Source: Terriglobia bacterium
Lineage (GTDB): Bacteria; Acidobacteriota; UBA6911
NCBI GenBank assembly: GCA_020072565.1
Contig: JAIQGI010000005.1
Span: forward strand, 124,001-188,000
Reading direction: 5' to 3'
Length of the DNA: 64,000 nt
The notes under the pieces were generated by a model. It made no database searches and was not told where the DNA came from. It worked only from the letters and a program-made list of their open reading frames with translations. This document shows, in pieces, positions 52,225 to 61,335 of the stretch (position 1 is its first letter; every line of letters begins with the position of its first letter). The translations under genes and the position numbers were made by a program.

Positions 52225-52659
52225 CCCGGGCGCATGACAGCGGGGCGCAAGTCGCCAACAATGTTCCCACGCCTGGAGCTTCCAACCAGTATTCCAGCCG
52301 CCGTCGTTGAAGGCGCCTGTGGAACTGGGTAGTGCGCTGAATCCTTGTGACTGACCTGGTGGCGGCCTCGAAAGAATTCCCGGCCGCCACTGGACCACGT
52401 CTTATCTTCCATGAACTGAATTGGACTTGAAGCTCCTAGCGAGGAAGAGGCAGCCAAGTTCCTTATTCTGGTCGAGGCGTTTTGTTGTCAGCGAGAGCCG
52501 GTCTGCCGGTTCTCGCGGCAACTCGGCCGCTTCAATCAGCACCTGGCGCAGGGCCTCTGCGCGGAACTCCTGCGACGACGGCGACGCTCATTGAAATCAG
52601 AAATGGAATAGCATCCCGGGGCTCTAATAAGCAGCCACGGCAAGGCGATCAGGATAAAT
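52225..52659. other. Gap between the GH54 genes, with two hairpins
   Basis: 52225-52310 is the out-of-frame remainder of GH54 copy 1 (GAQVSGTGITLTAALTRAHD and on). GTGGCGGCC (52359-52367) and GGCCGCCAC (52382-52390) form a perfect stem. A larger hairpin spans 52484-52522, with GCGAGAGCCGG against CCGGTTCTCGC around a TCTG loop. Neither has a T-run, so terminator function is uncertain. Nothing else is recognised. Confidence 0.45.
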
Positions 52660-55600
52660 GTGAAAACGAGAATCGATATTGTGAGAATGCTTGTACTGGC
52701 GCTCACACTGGTTGGCGCCACGTTGACGATGGCTACACCGGACGGGGCGGAGCCGCCCCGGCAGCAGGGCCCGTGTGACATCTATGGCGCAGCGGGCACC
52801 CCCTGCGTAGCCGCCCACAGCACCACGCGCGCGCTGTACGCCTCCTACAACGGCCCGCTCTACCAGGTCAAGCGCCAGTCGGACGGCAAAACCTTGGACA
52901 TTGGCGTCGTCCAGCCCGTCGCGTCGCCGGTCCCGGATGCGGGCGGACACGCCAATGCGGCCGCGCAGGACGCGTTCTGCGCCAATACGACCTGCGTCAT
53001 CAACCTCATCTACGACCAGTCCGGCAAGGGCAACCACCTTTACCAGGCGCCCCCAGGCACATTCAAGGGCCCGGCGAAGGGCGGATTTGACACGCAACCG
53101 ATCGCGGATATGGCGCCAATTACGATCGGCGGCCACGAGGCCTACGGCGTCTACATCATGCCGGGCATGGGATTCCGCAACAACAATGCCACCGGCATCG
53201 CGATCAATGACGAGCCGGAGGGCATCTACTACGTCATAGACAGCACACACTACGACAGCGGCTGCTGCTTTGACTACGGCAACTCCTCGACGAACGGCCG
53301 TGCCGTGGGCACAGGCACCATGGAAACCACCTATTACGGCACCGCAACCGCCTGGGGCAGCGGTAGCGGCCCCGGCCCATGGATCATGGCCGACATGGAA
53401 GCCGGCCTGTTCTCCGGATACAACGGGAAGCAGAATATCGCCGATCCGACCATCGATTCCTGGCGGTTCGTGACCGCCGTCGTCGACGGCGGTGGCGGCA
53501 ACAAATGGGATCTCCGCGGCGGCAACGCGCAGAAGGGCGGCCTGACGACCTTCTACAGCGGAATTCGACCCGGCTCACTTACCAACAACAGCTATTACCC
53601 GATGCACAAGCAGGGGGCCGTCCTCCTGGGCACTGGCGGGGACAACGGCAACGGTTCGTCTGGCACCTTCTATGAGGGTGTGATGACGACCGGCTATCCG
53701 ACCGAAGCCACCACAGATGCCGTGCAGGCCAACATCGTGGCTGCCAAGTACGAAGTGCAGCGCGTGGGGCTGTCGCGGGTCACGACGTTCACGCCGAAAT
53801 CGGCGCAGGACGTCACCGAGACTTTCACGAATACCACGGGGGCGCCCGCGGCGGGCGTCAAGTTGAGCATATTCGCGCCCACGGGGTGGACCGCCTTGGC
53901 CTCAGGCGCCACCGGCGCGTCGCTGACGTTCAGCGCCCCGGTCGCGCCGGGTGCGAGCGTGAGCGCGACCTTCAAGGTCGCCTCGCCGGCGACGACCGGA
54001 GCCGGCTTCCTGACCGGCAAATCCGAGTGGACGGACCCGGCGACCCGCAGGACGCAATTTGAGACAACTACTGCGAGAGTGCGGAACGTCCTCCCGATCA
54101 AGATCAACGAGGTCCGCTTCAGCACCAGCACCAACGCGACCAACCAGTTCATCGAGCTATACAACGCCTCCGCCAGCACCGTCGACCTCTCCAACTGGAG
54201 CCTGATCAACACCCAAAGCCAGTGGGCCCCTGTCAAGCTGGCGACGATCCCGGCCGGGACGAAGCTCGCGGGCAACGCCTTCTACTTGCTTGGCCTCTCC
54301 AACTCGGGACTGGCAGCCCCCGCAAGCCGAGGGACGACCACCATCAACGTCAGAAGCACCACCGGCTTCGAGGTCGGCCAGCAGATCGACATCGATGGCG
54401 AGACCTGCACGATCGTAACCGTCGGGACGGCAGCCACGGCCATGACGACGCTGTTCGTGCCCGTGTCCACGGGGCCGTGGATCACCATCCCCGCCGGCTC
54501 GACCAACCTGCCTGTCACGAGCTCGATCGGCTTCGCGGTCGGCCAGAAGATCGGCATCGACATCGGCGGCAACTACGAACTGGCCACAGTCACCGCGGCC
54601 GGCAAGGCGGCCACGCAAACGACCCTGTCGGCGGCGGCGGTCGCGGGGGCTACCAACATCAAGATCGCAGCCAACGCCAACATGACGGTCGGTGACACGC
54701 TGACGGTCGGCACCGGCGGACGCAAGGAGCTCGTCACGGTTGCGAGCGTCGGCACCACCGGCGCGAGCGGCACGGGCGTCGATTTGGCCGCACCGCTGAA
54801 GTTCGACCACATGTCAGGCGTTGACGTGTCCGATGCGGGGACGGGGATCAGCTTCTCGCCGGCTACGAGCTTCCCGCACGTAAGCGGCGACGCGGTACAG
54901 GCGCTGGGAAGCGGCATCACGCTCGACAGCCCCCTGGTCAACGCCCACGCGTACGGCGCGGCCGTGGTCAACCCCCTGGCCACAACGGTAGGCTACCAGG
55001 GGCCGCAGGCGCCCAATCAGTGGTTCGGGAGCAACCTCTCCACCAGGGCCGGCTCGATCGCACTGACGGATGCCGGCGGCGTGGTGGTCGTCGATGCCAT
55101 GGTCTACGGATCCCAGCAGAGCAGCTCGAGCGGTAACGGGACCATCGCCAGCCCCGAGATTGCCACCCTCGAGGCCGACCAAGGCAAGGGTGGCTGCATC
55201 GTGGTGGTGCCCAGCCCGGCCAATGGCGCCGGCAGGAGCCGGGGCCGCTTCCCGGACGGTCTCGACACCGACAGCAACTGCACCGATTTCCTGTTGCAGC
55301 CCGCCACCACCCTGTCGGCCGCTTCGGCCGCCGGCGCGAACAATATCAAAGTCGCCAGCGTGGCAGGCTTTGCCGCCGGCCAGGCGATTATGATTGATAC
55401 CGGCGCGAGCCTCGAGACCGCCGTCATCGCGACGGTCGGCACGGCAGGCGCCACCACGGTGGGCGCCGCTACCGTCGTGGGCGCAACCGTGATCCCTGTC
55501 GCCGGCGGGATGGGAGTGGCGCGAACCAGGAGACGGCGGTTGTCGTCTCCGCCACCGGCGGCAGAGGCGGCGCCACAATCACCGTTGCCGCACCGCTCAC

Positions 55601-55662
55601 TTTTGCGCACGCGGCCGGTGCACAGGTCTCCGGCAGCGGCATCACCCTCACCGCTGCATTGA
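52660..55662 (+). CDS. GH54 alpha-L-arabinofuranosidase with NEW3, lamin-tail and repeat modules, copy 2 (frameshifted end)
   Basis: The 1000-residue tandem paralog starts at a GTG with AGGATAAAT upstream and has a signal peptide. The GH54 domain shows QGPCDIYGAAGTPCVAAHST, LYQVKRQSDGKTLDIG, GCCFDYGNSS, TMETTYYGTAT and GGDNGNGSSGTFYEG. A NEW3 sandwich, the lamin-tail start PIKINEVRFSTSTNATNQFI and three repeat modules follow (GTTTINVRSTTGFEVGQQID, GATNIKIAANANMTVGDTLT, GANNIKVASVAGFAAGQAIM). As in copy 1 the frame fails after IPVAGGMG (55516); the alternative frame reads on (GANQETAVVVSATGGRGGAT, ITVAAPLTFAHAAGAQVSGS) to a stop at 55853. The protein would be secreted and would release arabinose from arabinoxylan. 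Confidence 0.85.
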   Translation: MKTRIDIVRMLVLALTLVGATLTMATPDGAEPPRQQGPCDIYGAAGTPCVAAHSTTRALYASYNGPLYQVKRQSDGKTLDIGVVQPVASPVPDAGGHANAAAQDAFCANTTCVINLIYDQSGKGNHLYQAPPGTFKGPAKGGFDTQPIADMAPITIGGHEAYGVYIMPGMGFRNNNATGIAINDEPEGIYYVIDSTHYDSGCCFDYGNSSTNGRAVGTGTMETTYYGTATAWGSGSGPGPWIMADMEAGLFSGYNGKQNIADPTIDSWRFVTAVVDGGGGNKWDLRGGNAQKGGLTTFYSGIRPGSLTNNSYYPMHKQGAVLLGTGGDNGNGSSGTFYEGVMTTGYPTEATTDAVQANIVAAKYEVQRVGLSRVTTFTPKSAQDVTETFTNTTGAPAAGVKLSIFAPTGWTALASGATGASLTFSAPVAPGASVSATFKVASPATTGAGFLTGKSEWTDPATRRTQFETTTARVRNVLPIKINEVRFSTSTNATNQFIELYNASASTVDLSNWSLINTQSQWAPVKLATIPAGTKLAGNAFYLLGLSNSGLAAPASRGTTTINVRSTTGFEVGQQIDIDGETCTIVTVGTAATAMTTLFVPVSTGPWITIPAGSTNLPVTSSIGFAVGQKIGIDIGGNYELATVTAAGKAATQTTLSAAAVAGATNIKIAANANMTVGDTLTVGTGGRKELVTVASVGTTGASGTGVDLAAPLKFDHMSGVDVSDAGTGISFSPATSFPHVSGDAVQALGSGITLDSPLVNAHAYGAAVVNPLATTVGYQGPQAPNQWFGSNLSTRAGSIALTDAGGVVVVDAMVYGSQQSSSSGNGTIASPEIATLEADQGKGGCIVVVPSPANGAGRSRGRFPDGLDTDSNCTDFLLQPATTLSAASAAGANNIKVASVAGFAAGQAIMIDTGASLETAVIATVGTAGATTVGAATVVGATVIPVAGGMGVARTRRRRLSSPPPAAEAAPQSPLPHRSLLRTRPVHRSPAAASPSPLH
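55276..55516 (+). repeat. Near-identical 241-bp block shared by the two GH54 genes, copy 2
   Basis: Partner of 51847-52087; same boundaries relative to the reading frame and the same terminal GCCGGCGGGATGGGAG. Immediately after it the two genes diverge sharply (GAGGCGCCC against TGGCGCGAA). Confidence 0.8.
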
Positions 55663-55807
55663 CCCTGGCGCATGCCAGCGGGGCGCAGGTCGCCGGCAGC
55701 GTTCCCACGCCCGGCGCGCCCAACAGATATTACATCCCGGTCGCGTACGTAAACCCGCTTGCGCGAGTGTCAGGCTACGCACTGACCCCTACGGTTCCGG
55801 CCGGGCC

Positions 55808-56030
55808 ACCAGCTTTGGTTATAAATCCTATGCGACGATTCTGGATGCGGTGAACCGTGTTAACACGGGCGCAACGGTACACACATCACGGCCGGTACCT
55901 ACGCTGAACACGTGGTCATCGACCGGGACATTACCCTCCAGACCAGTGGCGCGGTTACGCTGCAAGGCTCCGGTGGTGATGGCATTACCATCGCCGGCAG
56001 GAAGGTCCACGTGTTAAGGGCGGACCCCGG
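55808..56030 (+). pseudogene. Beta-helix (pectin-lyase-fold) relic after GH54 copy 2
   Basis: One frame reads ATSFGYKSYATILDAVNRVN, TGATV; after an apparent two-base slip in an ACACAC run near 55882 the next frame gives HITAGTYAEHVVIDRDITLQ, TSGAVTLQGSGGDGITIAGR. This is the opening of a parallel beta-helix ('Y.tI..Av..v..G.ti.i..GtY.E.v.i...itl'). It probably was the C-terminal domain of the GH54 protein or a separate gene, now separated from it by a stop at 55853. It ends where the SGNH gene on the other strand begins to be recognisable. Confidence 0.65.
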
Positions 56031-56846
56031 TCCTGAAATCTTTGATCGGCCTTTTGCGCTGGGGTCGCCGGTGGGAGGCGGCGCCAAATCTTCCTTTGCC
56101 GGCGGACCGAGCAGTTCAGTGAAAAGGGGCTTCAATGCATCGGCCCATATCTGATACCCCTTGATGGCCGGATGGAGCTTGTCCGGATTCATCACTCCTT
56201 CAAACAGCTTGCCCTCACTGTCCGTCAATTTATCCGTAACGTCCAGGAACCGGATCCTCTTGCCGTCGGCGAATTTCGAAATATTCTCATTGATCTTTTT
56301 GATCGTGGGCATCACGGCAATGATGTCGTTTCGGGGAAAAATGCCCATGAGGATGATGGTCGCCTCCGGTGCTTTCGCGCGCATGATGTCCAATATCGCC
56401 CTGATGCCGCGAGTGACATCTTCAACTTTGGCCTCCACATCGGTTGAGACCCTGTTGCCGACATTATTGGTGCCGGCAAGGAGGACGATGATTTTGGGAT
56501 TGATGTCATCCAGTTCCTCGTTATTGAGGCGCCAGAGTATGTTCTGAATATTGTCGGCGCCCCATCCGAAATCAGCGGCATTCCAACCGAAGAAGTTCTG
56601 CTTCCAGTTGGCAAGCAACTCGGGGTAATCGGTCGCTCCCCAGCGGCGCGTAATGGAATCCCCTTCGAAATAAATATCGATGCGGCCCTTCTTTGCCTTT
56701 TCAAGCAATTCCCGGTGAGCAGTCATTGAGTTCTCGTCCGATCGGGCGACAGGTTGATTCGCCGGAACAGTCGGGAATCCTTGGGGGAAGCACAGGAACA
56801 TCCCTGCAGTCAAAAAGAACACAAATGGCAAAACGCATGGTTTCAT
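55899..56846 (-). CDS. Secreted SGNH/GDSL esterase, with read-through C-terminus
   Basis: The 315-residue product has a signal peptide and the SGNH blocks: IYFEGDSITRRWG (nucleophile Ser), FGWGADNIQNILWRLNNEE, VLLAGTNNVGNR (Asn), and NPDKLHPAIKGYQIWADAL (Asp-His). The fold ends near GPPAKEDLAPPPTGDPSAKG. The final ~47 residues (from about 56043 to the stop) are read from the antisense of the beta-helix relic, so the native stop has probably been lost by the same rearrangement. Such esterases often deacetylate xylan or pectin oligomers; the substrate is not known. It is a paralog of the esterase at 61336. Confidence 0.85.
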   Translation of the reverse strand: MKPCVLPFVFFLTAGMFLCFPQGFPTVPANQPVARSDENSMTAHRELLEKAKKGRIDIYFEGDSITRRWGATDYPELLANWKQNFFGWNAADFGWGADNIQNILWRLNNEELDDINPKIIVLLAGTNNVGNRVSTDVEAKVEDVTRGIRAILDIMRAKAPEATIILMGIFPRNDIIAVMPTIKKINENISKFADGKRIRFLDVTDKLTDSEGKLFEGVMNPDKLHPAIKGYQIWADALKPLFTELLGPPAKEDLAPPPTGDPSAKGRSKISGPGSALNTWTFLPAMVMPSPPEPCSVTAPLVWRVMSRSMTTCSA

Positions 56847-57000
56847 AGCACGATATCCTCTGATTCCTCATTGCTGGGTGACCGCAGCGCAGTTTGCGCG
56901 CTTGCTCTCGATAGACCGAGTATAGCGGTGGATCCGCCCTAGGATCAAGTTCAGGCAGGTAGAAACTGCTATTCAGACGTTAATAAATGCAAAATGTCAC

Positions 57001-57063
57001 CACAGATCACGCTGAGGTCGCTGAGAAATCTCCTCCTCAGCGTGCTCTAAGCTCTCTGCTGTG
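57001..57063. repeat. Intergenic nested inverted repeat before the CE15 gene
   Basis: CACGCTGAGG (57008-57017) pairs with CCTCAGCGTG (57035-57044), and an outer CACAG (57001-57005) with CTGTG (57059-57063). It ends 66 bp before the chosen start of the esterase. The phrase ATCACGCTGAGGTCGCTGAGA looks like a dispersed repeat sentence rather than a coding remnant. Confidence 0.65.
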
Positions 57064-57129
57064 ATGCTTTTATGCACCGGAATGGGATATGATCGGATAT
57101 CCAATGACCTATGTACGGAGATTTCGCCT

Positions 57130-58611
57130 ATGAAAAACCACCGATCAGTTTTCCCAATCTGCATCATATTGGCCCTCGTTGCACTGGTCTGGGCCGGGTC
57201 TGCTCTGATCGCTCAGCAATCCAGTGCCGGAGCGGCTCAAAATGCCCAGGCCCCTCCGGCCCCCAAAGGCCCGCCTTCGCAAGCGGAAACACAAAAGGAT
57301 CATCAGAACATGATGGCGCAGCTGGGGATCCGGAAACTCCGTCCGGGCCCGAGCGGAAATGAATCTGCTCCCAATCACGCTAATTATGATGAAGCTCTTG
57401 CAAATCCTTATCCGAATCTGCCGGATGTTTTGACCCTGAAAAACGGCAAAAAGGTCAAGACCGCGAGAGACTGGTGGAACAAGAGGCGGCCTGAAATCGT
57501 CGAGGATTTCGATCGGGAGGTCTTGGGACGAATCCCTCGGAATGTGCCCAAAGTGACGTGGGAAGTCGTCAACAAGACCGAGGCCAAAATCGGCGATCAC
57601 CCAGTGATCGGCAAGCAACTGGTCGGCCATGTCGATAATTCCTCGTACCCGGATATCAAAGTTGACATACAGATGATCCTGGTTCTCCCGGCGGACGCGA
57701 AAGGTCCGGTTCCCGTGATGATGATGTTCGGCGGATTTCAACGGTTGCCTGGGACACCGCCTCCGGCCGGAGCAGCAGGCCGTGGATTCGGCGCTCCTCC
57801 AGCCGGGAGCGACCCGCCGGCAACGCAGCAGCTGATAGCAGACGGCTGGGGTTATGCGGATATAAGCCCGAACAGCATTCAAGCAGATAACGGCGCCGGG
57901 CTTACCAAGGGCATCATCGGTCTCGTGAATAAAGCGAAATTCCGCAAGCCCGATGACTGGGGTTCTCTCCGGGCCTGGGGATGGGGCGCATCCCGTGCGC
58001 TGGATTATCTGGAAACCGACAAAGCGGTGGATGCCAAACATGTCGGGATTGAAGGCGTGTCGCGTTACGGCAAAGCCGCCCTAGTAACCATGGCTTTCGA
58101 TACAAGGTTTGCCGTCGTGCTCGTCGGCTCTTCAGGGGAGGGAGGCGCCAAGCTGCACCGCCGCAATTGGGGTGAGGCTGTGGAAAACCTGACCGGATCG
58201 GGCGAATACCACTGGATGGCTGGAAACTTCCTGAAATACGGTGCCGAAGAAGCCGATTTCGGCAGCAAGAATGCAGGGGACATTCCGGTGGATGCACATG
58301 AACTGATTGCACTCTGCGCACCGCGCCTGACTTTCATCAGCTACGGCGTACCGGAGAAAGGAGATGCAAAATGGCTCGATCACCAGGGCAGCTTCATGGC
58401 GGCTATCGCTGCGGGTCCGGTATTCCGGCTCCTGGGCGCGAAAGACTTAGGACGGTCCGACGATTACAGGACAGAGAAAATGCCGCCCGTGAACACAGGC
58501 CTGCTCGAAGGCCAGCTTGCCTGGCGGCAACACGATGGCGGACACACCGATGGTCCGAACTGGAAATATTTCATTCCTTGGGCAGACAAATTTTTCAAAC
58601 GCACTCGTTAG
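57130..58611 (+). CDS. CE15-like glucuronoyl esterase, secreted
   Basis: The 493-residue protein has a signal peptide and a proline-rich stretch, then an alpha/beta hydrolase domain with the CE15 marks. The nucleophile Ser311 is in VGIEGVSRYGKAALV (family form GcSR.GK), SPNSIQADNGAGLTKGIIGLVN gives the region before it, GSLRAWGWGASRALDYLE contains the conserved Trp-rich helix, and WRQHDGGHTDGPNWKYFI holds the catalytic His. These enzymes cut ester bonds between lignin alcohols and 4-O-methylglucuronate on xylan. A Gly/Pro/Ala loop (PGTPPPAGAAGRGFGAPPAG, about 208-228) sits just after the first strand-turn MMFGGFQR. I chose ATG 57130 over 57061 for the signal peptide fit. Works logically with the GH67 enzyme. 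Confidence 0.88.
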   Translation: MKNHRSVFPICIILALVALVWAGSALIAQQSSAGAAQNAQAPPAPKGPPSQAETQKDHQNMMAQLGIRKLRPGPSGNESAPNHANYDEALANPYPNLPDVLTLKNGKKVKTARDWWNKRRPEIVEDFDREVLGRIPRNVPKVTWEVVNKTEAKIGDHPVIGKQLVGHVDNSSYPDIKVDIQMILVLPADAKGPVPVMMMFGGFQRLPGTPPPAGAAGRGFGAPPAGSDPPATQQLIADGWGYADISPNSIQADNGAGLTKGIIGLVNKAKFRKPDDWGSLRAWGWGASRALDYLETDKAVDAKHVGIEGVSRYGKAALVTMAFDTRFAVVLVGSSGEGGAKLHRRNWGEAVENLTGSGEYHWMAGNFLKYGAEEADFGSKNAGDIPVDAHELIALCAPRLTFISYGVPEKGDAKWLDHQGSFMAAIAAGPVFRLLGAKDLGRSDDYRTEKMPPVNTGLLEGQLAWRQHDGGHTDGPNWKYFIPWADKFFKRTR

Positions 58612-58707
58612 CACATCCACGATTTTGCACAACCAAACCCGGGGTGCCAGCATGAAAAGCAATAAAAACGCCAGAGGAACATTGGCAGCCCATTGGGCGA
58701 TTACATC

Positions 58708-61122
58708 CTACTTGACCACGCCGTCCTTGGGAGGAGCCGGGGACCGCTCGAACTCGATCGTGTAAACGTGCCCCGCTTTCACGCTGAGCCGTGTCGTTGA
58801 GCCGGCCGCAGGCTGCACGCGAATCGACCTGCTGCCCTCCCGGACCGCGCTGATGCGGACACCTGGTGAGATTCGAAGCACGTGCGCGCCATCCACCATC
58901 GGCCTCAGGATCGCGGTGGTGGGCAGACCGCCGCTCCACGCCACGTCGACTTCCAGTCCCCCGCGGGCGCGAATCCCGGTAACCTTGCCGTTGCTCCAGG
59001 CCTTCGGCAGCGCGGGCAGGAACGCCAGTTCGCCGGCGTGGCTTTGTACAAGCATCTCGGCGATCCCGGCGGTGCCGCCGAAATTGCCGTCGATCTGAAA
59101 CGGCGGGTGGTTGTCGAACAGATTCGGCAGCGTGGACTTGCCCAACAGCGCGGCCAGGTTCTCGTATGCTTTATCGCCATCTGCCAGGCGGGTCCAGAAA
59201 TTGATGATCCAGGCGCGACTCCAGCCCGTGTGTCCCCCGCCGTTGGCCAATCGCCGTTCGATCGTAGCGCGTGCGGCTTTGGCCAGTTCGGGCGTTTTGA
59301 ATGGCGTAATCTGGTTGCCGGGGAACAGGGCGAACAGATGGGACATGTGCCGGTGCCCGGGTTCCACCTCGTCGTAGTCTCCCAGCCATTCCTGGATTTG
59401 ACCATAACGGCCGATGCGCAGCGGCATCAGCTTCGCGCGGGTCGCCGCTACCTTCGCCCGGAAATTCGCGTCGGTCTTCAGAATTTCACTGGCCTCGATC
59501 ACGCGCCCGAAGAACGCCTGGAGAATTTCGGTGTCCATCGTCGGCCCCATGGTGAGGACAGCTCTCTCGCCCGAGGGCAGCTGGTATTCGTTCTCCGGCG
59601 ACAGCGAAGGGCCTGTCACCAGATGCCCGCTGCCGTCCGAGACGAGATAGTCGAGAAAAAACTGCGCCGCCTCCTTCATGATCGGGTACGCGCGTTCGGC
59701 GAGGAACTTGCGGTCGCGCGTGAAGTCGTAGTGTTCCGCGAGGTGGAGCGACAGCCAGGCAGCGCCCATCGGCCAGATGCCATAGCGGGCGCCGTCAATC
59801 GGAACGGCGTCTCCCCACAGGTCGGTGTTGTGATGCAGGACGAATCCCCCGGCGCCGTAGTAAAACTTCGCCACCCGCCGGCCGTCTTCGCGCCCATTCT
59901 CGATCAAGTCGAACAGCGGCTCATGCAGTTCCGACAGGTTGCATGTCTCCGCCGGCCAGTAGTTCATCTCGGTGTTGATGTTGATCGTGTACTTGCTCCC
60001 CCATGCCGGCGTCAAGCTGTCGTTCCATTTTCCCTGAAGGTTGGCTGCCATGCTTCCGGGCCGGCTGCTTGCAATCAGCAGATACCTTCCGTACTGGAAA
60101 TAGAGCGCAAATAGATCGTCGTCCGCCGCGCCTTTCTGCACGCGGGCGAGCCGCTCATCGGTGGGCAGGGCGCGCGCGGAGGCGTCCACCGGAAGCTCGA
60201 GCCGCACGCGCCGCAAGAAGCGCTGGTGATCCGCGACGTGCTCGCTGCGCAACGCGTCATAGGCGCGGGAGGCGCCCGCCAGATCGCGCGCGCAGGCGGC
60301 GGTCAGGTCCTTCTCCCGAATTTCAGTCTCGGCGACGAGTGTCAGCGTCACGCTGTGTGCGCCGGTAACGTCCAGATGATCGCCGATGTTTTCCATGCGG
60401 CCGCCGGATACGGCTGCCTTCACCTCGGCGCGAAAGTGAACTCCGATGTTGTTTTCTCCCGGGGCGCGCTTAGGAAGCGCCTGGCCTGTCATGATCAGCC
60501 GCCCCGGCGCCGCTTCAGTTGTGGCGTCGGCAGGCCGGCTCATCGTAGCCCGAAACGAGAGGCTCCCCGGCCGGTCAGCGGTCAAGCGCACGACAATACA
60601 CCTGCCGGCCGGCGCGGAAGCGAAGACTTCGCGCACATAGTGGATTCCGCCGGCCGTGAAGCGCACGGATGCAATGCCGGTGTCCAGGTCAAGCTCGCGG
60701 CGGTAGTCCGTTGCCTCCGGCGCGGCGCCGAAATCCAGCCAGAGGTCGCCGAGAGTCTCGTAGACCGGCAACGCGCGTGGGATGCTGATCATCTTTCGGT
60801 CGGCCAGCGCCTGCGCTTCCGCGGGATGCCCCTCCAGAAGCAGGCGCCGGACCTCCGGAAATGTCTTGGACGCTTCGGGGTTGCTCCGGTCACGTTTCTC
60901 GCCCGACCAGACGGTGTCCTCGTTGAGTTGGAGATGCTCCTTGCGAGGGTCACCGAAGACCATGGCCGCCAGCCGCCCGTTGCCGATCGGCAGAGCCTGC
61001 GTCCACGCGCTGGCGGGCTGCCGATACCAGAGCTTTAAGGCGTTTTGATCCTGGGCAAAACACAACCCCACGCTCAAGAGCACGGTAAGTACCGAGACCT
61101 TGACAAAGGAACGAAGTTGCAT
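58708..61122 (-). CDS. GH95 alpha-L-fucosidase, secreted
   Basis: The ~804-residue enzyme has a signal peptide (to LCFAQ) and full GH95 layout: an N-terminal beta-sandwich (LKLWYRQPASAWTQALPIGN, LAAMVFGDPRKEHLQLNEDT), a helical (alpha/alpha)6 barrel with INTEMNYWPAETCNLSE, HHNTDLWGDAVPID, GPSLSPENEYQLPSG (catalytic Glu region) and FQIDGNFGGTAGIAEMLVQS (Asp), and a C-terminal sandwich. GH95 enzymes release alpha-1,2-linked L-fucose (or L-galactose) from glycans such as xyloglucan or pectin side chains. I placed the start at 61122, where AGGGAGGATTTG precedes the ATG; the frame is open to 61251. It is convergent with the CE15 gene. Confidence 0.92.
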   Translation of the reverse strand: MQLRSFVKVSVLTVLLSVGLCFAQDQNALKLWYRQPASAWTQALPIGNGRLAAMVFGDPRKEHLQLNEDTVWSGEKRDRSNPEASKTFPEVRRLLLEGHPAEAQALADRKMISIPRALPVYETLGDLWLDFGAAPEATDYRRELDLDTGIASVRFTAGGIHYVREVFASAPAGRCIVVRLTADRPGSLSFRATMSRPADATTEAAPGRLIMTGQALPKRAPGENNIGVHFRAEVKAAVSGGRMENIGDHLDVTGAHSVTLTLVAETEIREKDLTAACARDLAGASRAYDALRSEHVADHQRFLRRVRLELPVDASARALPTDERLARVQKGAADDDLFALYFQYGRYLLIASSRPGSMAANLQGKWNDSLTPAWGSKYTININTEMNYWPAETCNLSELHEPLFDLIENGREDGRRVAKFYYGAGGFVLHHNTDLWGDAVPIDGARYGIWPMGAAWLSLHLAEHYDFTRDRKFLAERAYPIMKEAAQFFLDYLVSDGSGHLVTGPSLSPENEYQLPSGERAVLTMGPTMDTEILQAFFGRVIEASEILKTDANFRAKVAATRAKLMPLRIGRYGQIQEWLGDYDEVEPGHRHMSHLFALFPGNQITPFKTPELAKAARATIERRLANGGGHTGWSRAWIINFWTRLADGDKAYENLAALLGKSTLPNLFDNHPPFQIDGNFGGTAGIAEMLVQSHAGELAFLPALPKAWSNGKVTGIRARGGLEVDVAWSGGLPTTAILRPMVDGAHVLRISPGVRISAVREGSRSIRVQPAAGSTTRLSVKAGHVYTIEFERSPAPPKDGVVK

Positions 61123-61179
61123 CAAATCCTCCCTGCGAAACTTCATTTGCAAACGCATGCGACGAGAATCGTGCGTCGC

Positions 61180-61297
61180 CACCGCCACGTATTGCCTTGC
61201 CCTTCGAGAAATAGAACAGGTGGAACCTGTCGCCCAGCTTGGTGACATCACCGTCGATGCCGCCTGTCTCGGAGATACGATCCGGCCTGGTCTGCAT
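61180..61297 (-). pseudogene. Fragment of a GH43-like propeller protein
   Basis: A ~35-codon stretch reads MQTRPDRISETGGIDGDVTK, LGDRFHLFYFSKGKA and then continues without homology into the leader of the GH95 gene. 'GgIDGDvtklgDrfHLFY' is the form of the second blade in GH43 and related five-bladed propellers. Only this short piece survives, so the identification is tentative. It sits between the GH95 and SGNH genes, both on the same strand. Confidence 0.4.
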
Positions 61298-61335
61298 CTT
61301 CGTCCGCGCCCGGGGTCAACAGGGGCACCCGCAGA

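Noticed and set aside
52630-52645. AAGCAGCCACGG before GH54 copy 2 as a third copy of the leader element at 31220 and 42184
   Set aside because: Only about 11 bases match and no enclosing stem forms.
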